Of a DNA stretch of 14,353 nt, positions 1-9,427 are shown one piece after another. Numbering within the stretch: position 1 is the first letter of the stretch; every line of letters begins with the position of its first letter. The notes beneath the pieces are model-generated. The model did no database searches. It was not told the origin of the DNA and saw only the letters and a program-made list of their open reading frames with translations. Position numbers and translations under genes: made by a program. Source of the DNA: Circinella minor (Eukaryota; Mucoromycota; Mucoromycetes; Mucorales; Lichtheimiaceae); contig JAEPRB010000540.1 in NCBI GenBank assembly GCA_016758965.1, positions 1 through 14,353 on the forward strand. Direction: 5' to 3'.

Positions 1-127
1 TTCCACTACCAAACATGAAATAAAAAAAGTTTAGTGCAGAAATTGATGACGCAGAATGCGAATAAAAAAATACCATCCGCGAAAATAAAAACGTCGAACA
101 CGAAATATTTAACCTTTAACTTGAATA
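1..127. repeat. Left half of 21-bp minisatellite interrupted by the Tc1-like element
   Basis: Repeating units of an A-rich tract followed by a mixed core. Equivalent core positions fall at about 13, 34, 55, 76, 97 and 118, an exact 21-bp step. Units are imperfect (cores such as CATCCGCG, CGAACACG and TTAACTTG). The array continues on the other side of the transposon at 2114. Open frames across it are by-products of the 21-bp (7-codon) period. Confidence 0.75.
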
Positions 128-218
128 CTGGATTTTTAGACTGCTTTTGCACATTATGATTTTTTTTTTGCGCACTTGGAATTTTTTTTTTCGTGCTCCC
201 ATTAAATTTTTTGCGCAC
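128..218 (+). repeat. Left terminal inverted repeat with four phased subterminal repeats
   Basis: T-tract plus GCGCAC-like cores start at about 149 (GCACAT), 170 (GCGCAC), 191 (TCGTGC, degenerate) and 213 (GCGCAC), spaced 21, 21 and 22 bp. The outer 23 bp match the right end exactly. Such iterated motifs are probably the transposase binding sites, which is an inference from position. Confidence 0.85.
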
Positions 219-402
219 ATAAGATCATTTTGAAATAGATGAAGTTCTTAAAGATACTTGATAACGAAGATTAAACTTATTCAGAAATAACTATATATGT
301 ATTACAATATATTTTCTAAAACATTGAATGGCTATCAGTCAATGAAATAGTAATCTCAATCTTAATAAAATGAAAGACAACAGAGCAAAAAAGACATTTT
401 GT

Positions 403-1983
403 TCAATTATAAATTGGCTTCACCAGCTTTACATCTGTCAAAAAACTGGATAGCGTGGCGAATCCACCCTTGACAACCTCAGGAGTGACAGTTAAGCTTG
501 ATTCTGTTATTCTACTGCTTAAATTGTCATCTTTAGTCAAGCCGTCACGTCTAACACCAGCCTTAACTTTAGACCAAAATTCCTCAATTGGGTTGAGGAA
601 TGGTGAGTATGGTGGAAGATAAACGCATTTATACCCACGTTCTTCAATCATCTTTCTAATGCCACTGTTTGTGTGTATTGGTGCATTATCCATTACTAAA
701 TAACAACCTAGTTTATAAAAAATGTGAGACCATGACTTTTTTTTAACAATAAATTCACTTGTAAGTTGTGCTTTCTTAATAAACATACCCTTCATATTAT
801 CAGCATCAAGAGTATCCATCAATCCAGCAATGAACTCTATGTAGTGCTCTGTTCCGCTTCCAACTCTTGCATTTACATCGGTAACCTCTTCGCTTGACCC
901 ATTATTTCTCTTTCTTTTCTTTGGACGAGGAACAGGTTGAGGTCTTCTCAAAGTCAAATCGAGAATACCACCATGATAAATAGCCCCAAAGATAGTAATA
1001 GATATACCTCTATTAGTGGGTATAACGGCCTTAGCAGGTGTTCCTATCTTTGATCTACCAAAATTACGACGAAGATGCATGTTAAATCCGGCTTCGTCAA
1101 TAAACACACAATTTTTCATATAGTCCATGTTAAGATCCCTTTCCCATTCCTCAACCACCTGTTTCCTGAGGTTGATTACTCTAGGTGTGATTCTTACAGT
1201 GGGTAATTTTTCAAGTTTCTTGAATGTAACTGTACAATGGTTTACCAAGTGGTTATGTATTGCTGTAAGACTGACCGAAATGCTAAATTTCTCACAGAGT
1301 TCATCCCTAGCTTGCCAGAGCGTTGCAGTCACTCTTTCATCAAAGTAATCTATGAGAAATTTGGTGTGTTCTGGGAAAAGTTTTTTAGGAGCTCCTCCAG
1401 ACTGAGGCTTTTTTCCAGGAAGAACTTTGTCTTCATCAAGTCGATACTGGCGGCAATAATGCTGAGCAGTTCGCACTGCAAAACCAAGCTCCAAACCAGC
1501 CTTTCTAGCTGAATAGCCACACAGAAATACCAGATCTATCAAACACTGTATCTTGTATGGTGTATAGGCGTTGTACGGTCCTCTAATTTTCGCATTGCTT
1601 GACTTTTTCTTTTCCTTTTGAACAATGTTGACTCGCTTTTCAACACTAGCATTTTCATCAATTTCCATTGCCTTAGGTATCGATTGATGAATCTTATAAT
1701 AATTAAGGTCCAATAGTCTTCTTATAGGAGGCTCTATAGGAGGCATGTCAGTAGTAGAGTTTTGTGGTCCTGTATAGGCAATCCATTCCATGTCGACGAT
1801 TTCAACTAATCCAGGAGTTGATTCTTCGATGGCTTCGGCCATGATCTCGTCATCGTTCACATTAAAGCAATAAAGGTATTCATGTAGGACATCCCAATTA
1901 TACTCATTTACTGGAACATTAGTTCCACTGTTAACTTCAAAGGTAGTTAAAAATTGATCTGGTACATCGTTCAAGGTGGACAT
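403..1983 (-). CDS. Tc1/mariner-IS630 type transposase (DDE_3 superfamily), intact
   Basis: Cut-and-paste transposase of 526 aa, encoded by one uninterrupted exon. The ATG at 1981-1983 is chosen because the frame upstream has no ATG and runs into the poly-T terminal repeats. A helix-turn-helix-like region spans about residues 138-195 (YTPYKIQCLIDLVFLCGYSA, then AQHYCRQYRL). The catalytic triad is visible: D296 in VFIDEAGFN, D432 in LVMDNAPIH and E467 in SPFLNPIEEFW. The last two are separated by 34 residues, so the protein is DD34E. Between the first two aspartates lies an unusually long stretch (135 residues) with a basic PKKRKR nuclear-localisation-like motif at 354-359. The N-terminal 100 residues are acidic and unrecognised. 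No stop or frameshift is seen, so it could be functional. Family assignment is firm; activity is inferred. Confidence 0.95.
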   Translation of the reverse strand: MSTLNDVPDQFLTTFEVNSGTNVPVNEYNWDVLHEYLYCFNVNDDEIMAEAIEESTPGLVEIVDMEWIAYTGPQNSTTDMPPIEPPIRRLLDLNYYKIHQSIPKAMEIDENASVEKRVNIVQKEKKKSSNAKIRGPYNAYTPYKIQCLIDLVFLCGYSARKAGLELGFAVRTAQHYCRQYRLDEDKVLPGKKPQSGGAPKKLFPEHTKFLIDYFDERVTATLWQARDELCEKFSISVSLTAIHNHLVNHCTVTFKKLEKLPTVRITPRVINLRKQVVEEWERDLNMDYMKNCVFIDEAGFNMHLRRNFGRSKIGTPAKAVIPTNRGISITIFGAIYHGGILDLTLRRPQPVPRPKKRKRNNGSSEEVTDVNARVGSGTEHYIEFIAGLMDTLDADNMKGMFIKKAQLTSEFIVKKKSWSHIFYKLGCYLVMDNAPIHTNSGIRKMIEERGYKCVYLPPYSPFLNPIEEFWSKVKAGVRRDGLTKDDNLSSRITESSLTVTPEVVKGGFATLSSFLTDVKLVKPIYN

Positions 1984-2016
1984 CGTAAAAAGCTTATTTG
2001 TTAAAAAATTTAATGG

Positions 2017-2111
2017 AAGTACGCAAAAAAGAAAATTACTGTGTGCAAAAAAAAAATTCCAAGTGCGCAAAAAAAAAAATTGTAGTGCGCAAAAGCAGTC
2101 TAAAAATCCAG
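2017..2111 (-). repeat. Right terminal inverted repeat with four phased subterminal repeats
   Basis: On the plus strand the cores GTACGC, GTGTGC, GTGCGC and GTGCGC start at 2019, 2041, 2063 and 2085, exactly 22 bp apart. Each is followed by an A-tract of 4-11 bases. This is the inverted counterpart of the left end. The array lies between the transposase start codon and the element tip, so it also overlaps the likely promoter of the gene. Confidence 0.88.
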
Positions 2112-2113
2112 TA

Positions 2114-2345
2114 TAAAAATATTACCTGCAGAAAAAAAAAATATTATCCTTGAATATAAAAAACGTTTACCTCGAAATAAAAAAACACCATCCATGATTA
2201 ATAAAACGCCATCCATGAATTCAAAAATAGCATCCATGATTTAAAAAACGTCATCCTTGAAATCAAAAACACTATCTTTGAATTCAAAAATAGCATCCAC
2301 AATTTAAAAACGTCATCCTTGAAATCAAAAACACCATGGTCAACT
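2114..2345. repeat. Right half of 21-bp minisatellite
   Basis: About eleven imperfect units of 20-23 bp. The typical plus-strand form is an A5-7 tract followed by CGTCATCCTTGAAATC. The TCCTTG/TCCATG cores start at about 2124, 2147, 2169, 2191, 2212, 2233, 2254, 2275, 2296, 2316 and 2337. The orientation is the same as the left half at 1-127. Two higher-order pairs are nearly identical: units with AATAGCATCCA, and units with ACGTCATCCTTGAAATC. Confidence 0.85.
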
Positions 2346-2678
2346 TCTTCTGAAAAATCCTGTATTTTATTCCTACAGTTAGCTGATAATCTAGATAAAA
2401 GTCCGCGTTGATCAAGGTATAGCATATAAAGTAAACAATATTTTGCCGAAAATGATATATGAGTATAAGTTTTATTATGATAAAAAAATTACTGGTAATG
2501 AAAAGCATTGATAAAAATAATAAAAAAAAAAGTAAAGTGGGAAAGGGAAAAAGGAAAGTTAAAGAAGTAGACAGCAAAAAGAAATTGGGAGTATGGAAGA
2601 AAAAGGTGACTCTGTGTATAAAAAAAAATGGGGAATGAAGAGAAGAGAAAAGAAAAGAGAGGGTAGAGTATAATATAT
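2346..2678. other. Non-coding spacer with a long purine-rich tract
   Basis: No gene seen. From about 2516 to 2671 the plus strand is overwhelmingly A/G, with runs such as GGGAAAGGGAAAAAGG and GAAGAGAAGAGAAAAG, ending just outside the left end of the large element. Open frames on the minus strand here consist mainly of F, L, S and P and reflect the base composition. Confidence 0.6.
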
Positions 2679-2860
2679 ATACATCGGTAAAACTCAGAAA
2701 GATTAGTTAAGCTTAGAGAGGCCAAGAAAGGCTTAAAAAGGTTAAAAAGGTCAGAAAGCTACCTCTTATTCCTACAAATATATGGAAATCCTTTTTAAGC
2801 CTTTCTAAACAAATAGGGAACTTTTCTAGGATTACAAAGCTACTAGTAATATATGGCCAT
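2679..2860. repeat. Left end of Plavaka-type element: terminal repeat and subterminal motif cluster
   Basis: The tip ATACATCGGTAAAA is followed by AGAAAGATTA (2696), AGAAAGGCTTA (2725-2735), two AAAAAGGT copies, AGAAAGCT (2753) and the opposite-strand TAAGCCTTTCT (2796-2806). The last pairs with 2725-2735 to make a hairpin-capable inverted repeat, AGAAAGGCTTAAAAAGG against its complement at about 2790-2806. This resembles the subterminal binding-site clusters of CACTA elements. Confidence 0.7.
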
Positions 2861-3090
2861 TTTGCGCGTCTATTTTATCCATCATTCACCAGAAACACAA
2901 TAATAGCAATATAAACCCTTTAAAAGAGAGTCATAATAAACATTGATAAAAAAAAAAGAGGTATGAAGTACTATATTCATTTTCAATATACATTTCGTGC
3001 TTCATTTATTTTAAATTTGTTTGTTATTAAAAGTAACCGACATTCTTGTTGTTTCAAACTTAACCTACTATTCGCTTTTATGGTCCTAAT

Positions 3091-5391
3091 CTACTCATCA
3101 CTCCAATGTTCACCTAAAGCACGCAAAACACTCCAACCACCATCAGAGCTACTTTGCCGTGTCTCCCTTCGTATCATGTCTTGTACTTGAAACCAATTGA
3201 CTCGACGTGAGCTTCGTGTATTATCATCAACTAATTGGTCGAATATAGTTTTATAAAATGATGTTTCACCGAAATCTCTCGCAGTTTCTTTTTCCAAATA
3301 TAAAGGACATTGAGAAAACTTGGTCAATTTGTACAACAACTAATCATAGTATTGGACAATGAATCTCAGTAATCTATTTTAAAATGTTAAATCATATGCA
3401 AACACAACTTACGGCGACATAGATGAGAACAATTAGCTGCTTGGGAGTTGGAGCTGGAATCTCTTGTATGCGGCGGCCAGTGTGACCACCATCATTAAGG
3501 TAAACATATTTCATACAATCTACCAACATAGTATTTTGTAAAAGGGCACCTGTTGATAGGTAGTTTTCTCTCGCGAACCTATCAAATTAATTCAATCAGT
3601 AATAATCAGCATATTGACTTAATTATACTAAACACTTTTTATAATGAGTACTGAAAGAAACATACCGTGATTCTTCTGCTAGATACTCGAATCTTTTTGC
3701 CTTACTTCGCCGGATTTTTTCTGTTGGAAATATGTCCACAGGAGGTTCATACTTTTCATGAAGCCATTTTTGAACTTGTTGGTGTAACGTTGTTCTGCGT
3801 TCTTTTATATGTTTTGAGTACTATAGAAGAAAAAATATACTTAACTTAGGTGATAAAATAAAATAAATTATGAACCAAGAACCACCCATAATCATCCATA
3901 CCAGCTGCACAGTTTCCGGGGTCACTGTGGCGAAGTCACTTTTTACATTGTGCAATCTTTTTAATAGATCCAAGCAAGATGCCCGTGCACCGTTTCCCCT
4001 TGGCCATGGATGTATAAAGTATGTATCTGGCGAGGCTGCATCGTAAAACGCTTCTGATCCACCAGGAACATCATCTATTCTAAGTTCACTATAGTATGTA
4101 TAAGTTATATAATTATTTTATGTTGATTAGCACTTGGAAAATGTATTACAGGTAGCACCTGTAATTATTTTATTATTTACATTGTCCTAGGTTGATGTTT
4201 TTCTTGAGCACCGCTAGTTATAAATTTAGTGTTTATTTATCGTAAAGTGATTAGTAACATGCATTTGGTATTAGATAAAAAAAAACTTACTGATTATTAA
4301 TACTTTCAAAGTCATCTTGTTTTATTTAACAAATTACAAGCAGTTAATCATCGTTTCACGAAAAAAAATGGGAATCATCAAAAGGGTATTCTATTACATC
4401 CTACTTACCTAAATCTCCATCCTGTTCATCGTCGTCAAGATTATCACTATTACGGGAACTTGGTCCGATATTCATTTTATTTCTTTTGGCTAACATGCGA
4501 TCCAATACACCATTTACAAGTAATTCTTGAAATAGCATTTGGATTTCACTTTCCCGTTCATTTGGTTCATCTGACAGATCTTGTTCTTCAAAGTCTTCAT
4601 CAGTTTCTCCTAAAAAAAAGAAATAATACAAATTAAGTTTAGTAACTCATATTCCGGAATATCCATACCTGGTGTGTGGTCTTGAAACTCTTGTAAATCA
4701 AGGTTAAATTCTTCATCATCATCTGAATCTATTTATTAATAAAAATCTTTAAAGGTCAGTTTTTTTTTTTAGATAAGTAAAAACAGTAAAATATAAATAA
4801 ATCAAATGCACTAACCAGATGCATTATCAGGATCTGTGAAATCTGTATCTTCATCTGAACATATTAGAATAAAGTAGTTCCAGTATGAATGCTTTACAAG
4901 GGTTGCTCTTACGACTTTTATGGCTAAATACCATGTATTTGTTTATATGTACTTATTTCCTGAACATTATTTGTCTGATTGTCATTTATACATGTATTAT
5001 TTTTGCTGCGCTCCATTTGCTGTTTGAATGCCATTTGTCGAGTTAAAATTGTGTTCTTTTTAGCTAAAGGGTTATGTGGCTGTTGACAAGTTATTTTTGG
5101 CTGAGAAGGCGTGTCTTTGATTGTTGTTGATTTTCTCTGTTGCTCTTTTTAATTGTTTATCTTTTGGTAGATGAGGTATATTATTATTATTTTTGGTTAA
5201 CTTTGATGTATTACTTATTTTTTTGTGTAATCGCAACCGTTTAGCTAAGGGTAAACAGTGATTATTTTTAGAATTACAGTCTTTATAAATATAAAAGAAC
5301 ATCAACACCTACCAAGAGACAAAGGGTTTACATTTTCAAGTGGATCTAACGGCTGTTCCGCAGTCTCTGTTCTCTTTCTCTTTGGTGGCAT
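3091..5391 (-). CDS. Unrecognised acidic accessory protein of the Plavaka-type element (spliced, ~430 aa)
   Basis: I do not recognise the family. Proposed exons, from high to low coordinate: 5391-5313, 5063-4932 (or ending at 4953), 4854-4816, 4728-4669, 4609-4409, 4315-4291, 4088-3902, 3820-3666, 3578-3413 and 3339-3091. All junctions are GT-AG and stay in phase, giving 430 aa (or 423). The start MPPKRKRTE carries a basic nuclear-localisation-like motif. Residues about 71-170 are very acidic (for example SDSDDDEEF and GETDEDFEEQDLSDE). The C-terminal part (about 179-430) is mixed-charge, with TYFIHPWPRGNGARAS, a helical KHIKERRTTLHQQVQKW stretch, LNDGGHTGRR and a WSVLRALGEHW end. No catalytic motif or zinc finger was seen. 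By position it is the counterpart of the TnpA-type accessory protein of CACTA elements, possibly binding ends or regulating the transposase; this is inference. No lesion was found. Confidence 0.75.
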
Positions 5392-5498
5392 GGTAGTTAT
5401 ATTAAAAAAAAAATTCGGGAGAAAAAGAGTTTGAAAGAGTAACTCAGCTCAAAAATCGCTTTATTGTCTTTGTTCCTTTTTTCTTGCCTCTGTCAAAA
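5392..5498. promoter_or_regulatory. Shared divergent start region of the two element genes
   Basis: Only 107 bp separate the minus-strand ATG (5389-5391) from the plus-strand ATG (5499-5501). Both core promoters and leaders must lie here or overlap the neighbouring first exons. It contains an A-run at about 5403-5412 and a pyrimidine-rich block (about 5470-5492) just before the plus-strand start. No clear TATA box was seen. Confidence 0.6.
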
Positions 5499-8400
5499 AT
5501 GCTCAAATGTCCATACGCTTCATGTAAAAACCGTAGCTTTCGAACTGAAAAAGCAGTAAATGTGCATTTAAGCTCACATAAAGAGCCGTTACTGTTTACT
5601 TCATATATTATTTCGAATCAAATCGATGCCAATACACACCAAGAGGAAAATGCCGCGTCGTTCCTCGACGACGAGTACGACTATCATGTGAGCCTTCCTT
5701 TTTTTATTCTTATCATGTCTATTTCTTTTTTTTCGTCAACTAACGATTAAAAATAAAGGATGATTATGCAACCGACATGGACGATGATGGTCATTCTTCT
5801 TTTATAAAAACAAACTCTAATAATGACAAAAACGCCATGAGAAAATGTATGTATATATATAAGTCAATGATAATTAATATTAGTGAACTAAATATTGAAT
5901 TATAGTAATGACCGTAACTGAAGTAGATATGGAAGATAGCAATGGTGGGAATGGTAGCAGTGGAAATAGTCTAAAATTAAATGGTATTGAATTACGATTT
6001 GCTCGAGCATCTTTATCAGTAAGATTATCTAAAGCAAAACATACACAGTAAGTTGAAGGTTTACAACAACAATATTAAACACAGGATGACTCACAAAAAA
6101 ATGTAGATTTGCAGATATTATACAAGATGCTGCTGATTTGGTGTATAATACTGGTAAGCCTTTAAAAATCTCAACCCGTACACTTGATGGTCTCTTTGCA
6201 AAAATTAATACAGAATGTGACGGAGAATCAGTGGTAAGGCACTTTAACTTACTAGTTATTGTATTTGCTTTTTGTTTCAAAAACTAATAGCCTATATTAA
6301 TAGTCTTTTTATGAGCATAACTTTGATATATCTGCTGTCCATGGAATTCCTAATAATTGTATTAAAGATTTTCGTGATTCATATGGAACCATTATTGTTT
6401 ATCGAAATATCAAGGAACTTTGTGAGCTTTTGTTTAGTTATAAAGAGTTTTGGGAAGATACTATCCTGTTACCCGAAATCTGGGAAAGAGATGGTAAACG
6501 AGTGGTACAGGATATACACACAGCCAGATGGTGGAATCAGCTACAGATAAGAATATACTTTCAATAAATTATATATATTTAAAAGCTGTGCATCTGAACA
6601 ATAATAATTTTTACTTCAGGCTGAACTTCCGCTTGGTGCCATCGTTTTGGCTCTACTTTTATCGTCAGATGAAACTGTAGTAAGTGGAAACAATCGAGCA
6701 TTCACACACCCTTTATATCTTAAACTAGGTAACGATTTATCCAATACAGAAGACATTTCGTTTTATTGATTTATTTTTGGTTAATTAACTAAAAGCATTT
6801 ATTATTTAATAGGAAACACACCCAAAGACATCCGCAACAAAGCAACAAACCGAGCTAGTCATGTATTAGCATACTTCCCAATTTTACATTGTCCAAATAA
6901 TAACAACAAATTGAGGCAATCATGGTCAAACATTAAATGCTGCATTATTCATTACTGTTTACAAATTATCCTCGCATCATTTGCCGATAGAGCTCCTTAT
7001 AGGTATCATATAACTTAATTTAGATGATATTGTTAAAATGGCACTAAACGTGGATCTTGTATCTTTAGCACAATCTCAATGACAGGCCCATATAATAAAA
7101 TTTACCAAGTTGTACCGGCATTAGCTGGTTATATCGCGGATTTACCAGAGCAGTAAGTAATTACAATTTGATTTGTCGACAGTATAGCAATGTATTAACA
7201 AATGTTATGATTTATATAGACGATTAATGGCTGGAGTCAAGAGTGGTATGGCAACTTATACATGTCCACGATGTTGGACTGCCACAGCAGACTTCCATCT
7301 TCCCTACTACAACACGAAAAAAAGAAAAACAAACACTATAAAACAAATATGTGAATGTGGAATGAAACTCATTAAAGATGGAAAGGATGGATTAGTGAAA
7401 CAACTATCGAAGAAATATTCAACACAGCTTGTGGATGTAAGTTTGATAAGTGTTATGCACAGTCTTTTTTTTTCTTTTCTTGAAAAAAAATGCCAGTAAT
7501 TACTTATTAAAATTTTGAGTTATTTTAGAATGCTTTTGAAACTGTACCTCACTTTTCAATATTTGATAGTTTAGTCGTCGATACACTCCACCAACTTGGT
7601 GGAGCTTATACCCATCTTGTGGAATGCGTTCAAAGAATGTTGACTGAGGGAGATATTGAGGAAATTAACTCCAGGTAGTGATTCGGATGTGAACGTTAAT
7701 ATATCTTTTTATTTATTGTTTATAAATTGCAATACTTTTTATCGAATCAATAGAGCAAAGCATCTACCTCATTTCCGAGAACAAAGGACGTTTTCATCAG
7801 GATATATGCTTTGTAGCATTACCAGTCCAACATACATGGAATTAAGGCATCACCTATCAGTAAGTAGCATCTTTAATTTATACCTGAAAACTAAAAGAGA
7901 AAGAAACAAATCATGACAAATGTATACTTTATAGATCTTACTGTCTTTAATTCATGACAAGGTGTCATCACAGACGGTTCTCTGCCTACGGCACTTTATA
8001 GATTTCTTTTATCAAGCCACTTCTAAAGAACATTCTGGAGACACAATTCAAAAAATGAAAGATTCCCTTAAATTATATAATACGTATAGTCCAGCAATTG
8101 CTTTATATTCAAAGGTATTTTTTATATGTTTTGGTTTATATTTTTCCCTTGTTTTACATGGCTGCTTTTCTATAATATTAACAGCATTATATTTAGTCTA
8201 AATTGTGCTTTCCGAAAAACCATTCTCTATGGAAATATGCAAAAGACATTGAAATGCGTGGTGTAGTATCGTCATACTCTACTGAAGCTTCTGAAAACCA
8301 ACATAAACAAGATGCAAAACAACCTGCAAAACGGACCAATTTTAATAGGACAGTTTTCACTGGACAGGTACCATTCATTTTTATTTTTATATTACAATTA

Positions 8401-9427
8401 ATTTTACAATCATTACCTACAAAATTTTTACTTGATGATATTGAACTAAGATCTTGATTCAATTCTCTTTAACAAATGTGAATTCTATGGATCAATTTCT
8501 ATGGGATATCAAATACGGGATATTTATACCTAAAGATGGGAAAATTTAAAACACGTTATGATGCTTTCTTTGATTCGTGTGATTTACAACAAATAGCGAT
8601 GATCAAAACCAATATATGTAACAACCAAACTTCCTTACCATCCACAAAAATCTTAAGTGCTCCACTTGACAGAGGGAAGTTAGTCACGATTGAGAGCATT
8701 CAAAATCAAGAAGAGTTATTTGAAAAGCTGGAAGATCAAATTCGCATGTACCTCGATACAGATATTATGAAACGGCCTCACAGATGACGAAAAAAAAACT
8801 ACCCTAAACTTACAAGTAGCTCGGTAAGTGTATAATCGTTATGGTAAGAATGGGGGTTTTATGTGTTCTTAATAAAAAAACTAATGAGTTTCAAAGATAA
8901 AAGTTTATACTGTATTAAAACTACAGAAAAAGGCAGATGATGATAATGATCTTTACACAGAAAAATTTCGGGCAAACAGAAATTTTAGAAACAATGAATG
9001 GCGAGATTTTGCCGAAATCGAAGGAGGCTATTACGGTCGTTTACTGCTATTTTTTGAAATGAAATTTATAAAAAATGACAAGACTGAACTAAATTTGGAG
9101 CTATGCCTGATCGAGCCCTACATTCCAGTAAAGGACCGCAATGGATACCACGTACCCCATATCATGGGAATGGAGGTATTGGAAAATATACCTGGGGGAA
9201 TACATGATAAAGTAAAAGTTATATCCATTGATCAAATTATTCGACAAGTGCATATTGTCCCAGACCTAGCTACAAACAAAGATAAAGATGGTTATTATAG
9301 TCAGTATCTGTTGAATCATGATATCAATATATACAGTTGGTCTGAAAATGAAGGTGTATTATTAGACCCTGATGAAGATTTGATCACATGGGATGACGTG
9401 TTAAACAGTGAACCATTAGGTATATAA
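5499..9427 (+). CDS. Plavaka-family transposase, 16-exon model with two probable lesions
   Basis: Proposed exons: 5499-5687, 5759-5846, 5906-6047, 6107-6233, 6304-6546, 6620-6728, 6813-7002, 7069-7152, 7220-7436, 7529-7674, 7754-7859, 7935-8114, 8197-8367, 8451-8477 (tiny), 8536-8823 and 8927-9427, about 935 codons. Residues 4-27 form a C2H2 finger (C4, C9, H23, H27). The core has the family pattern: SSDET (D280), HPLYLKLGNTPKDIRNKA, a proline-glutamate-glutamine end before LMAGVKSGM, CPRC (406-409) with CECG (435-438), VVDTLHQLGGAY (D481), FPKNHSLWKY and YSTEASENQH (E640). D280, D481 and E640 are candidate catalytic residues. The C-terminal 165 residues (GGYYGRLLLFFEM to the end, with VPHIMGMEVLEN) resemble the tail of Tnp2-like transposases. 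Lesions: the intron at 6547 begins AT instead of GT, and TGA at 8785-8787 interrupts the frame at codon 757. An upstream TTG start is ignored. Family assignment is confident; intactness is not. Confidence 0.83.

Larger units (their letters stand above)
126..2113 (-). mobile_element. Complete Tc1/mariner-IS630 type DNA transposon with TA target duplication
   Basis: The element runs 128-2111 (1984 bp) and is flanked by TA at 126-127 and 2112-2113, the hallmark of this superfamily. Its outer 23 bp are identical in inverted orientation at 128-150 and 2089-2111, beginning CTGGATTTTTAGACTGCTTT. Weaker inverted similarity extends about 95-105 bp inward, including a shared CCATTAAATTTTTT block. A single transposase gene fills the interior on the minus strand. 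The intact frame, near-perfect outer repeats and perfect TA duplication suggest a fairly recent insertion. The surrounding minisatellite is in phase across the insertion. Confidence 0.93.

Noticed and set aside
2674..2678. Target-site duplication for the Plavaka-type element
   Set aside because: The left flank (TATAT) and right flank (TTATA) are both AT-only and do not match exactly at any length; chance cannot be excluded.
2198..2725. Overlapping minus-strand open frames
   Set aside because: They translate the 21-bp minisatellite and the complement of the purine tract; residues are repetitive F/L/S and show no domain.
5072..5308. Minus-strand lysine/asparagine-rich open frame as a separate gene
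   Set aside because: It lies within the first intron of the accessory gene model and lacks its own convincing start; kept only as a possible alternative exon.
6150..6240. GGTAAGCC at about 6154 as a splice donor
   Set aside because: The downstream frame (GKPLKISTRTLDGLFAK) is coding-like and continues in phase to the GTAAGG donor at 6234.
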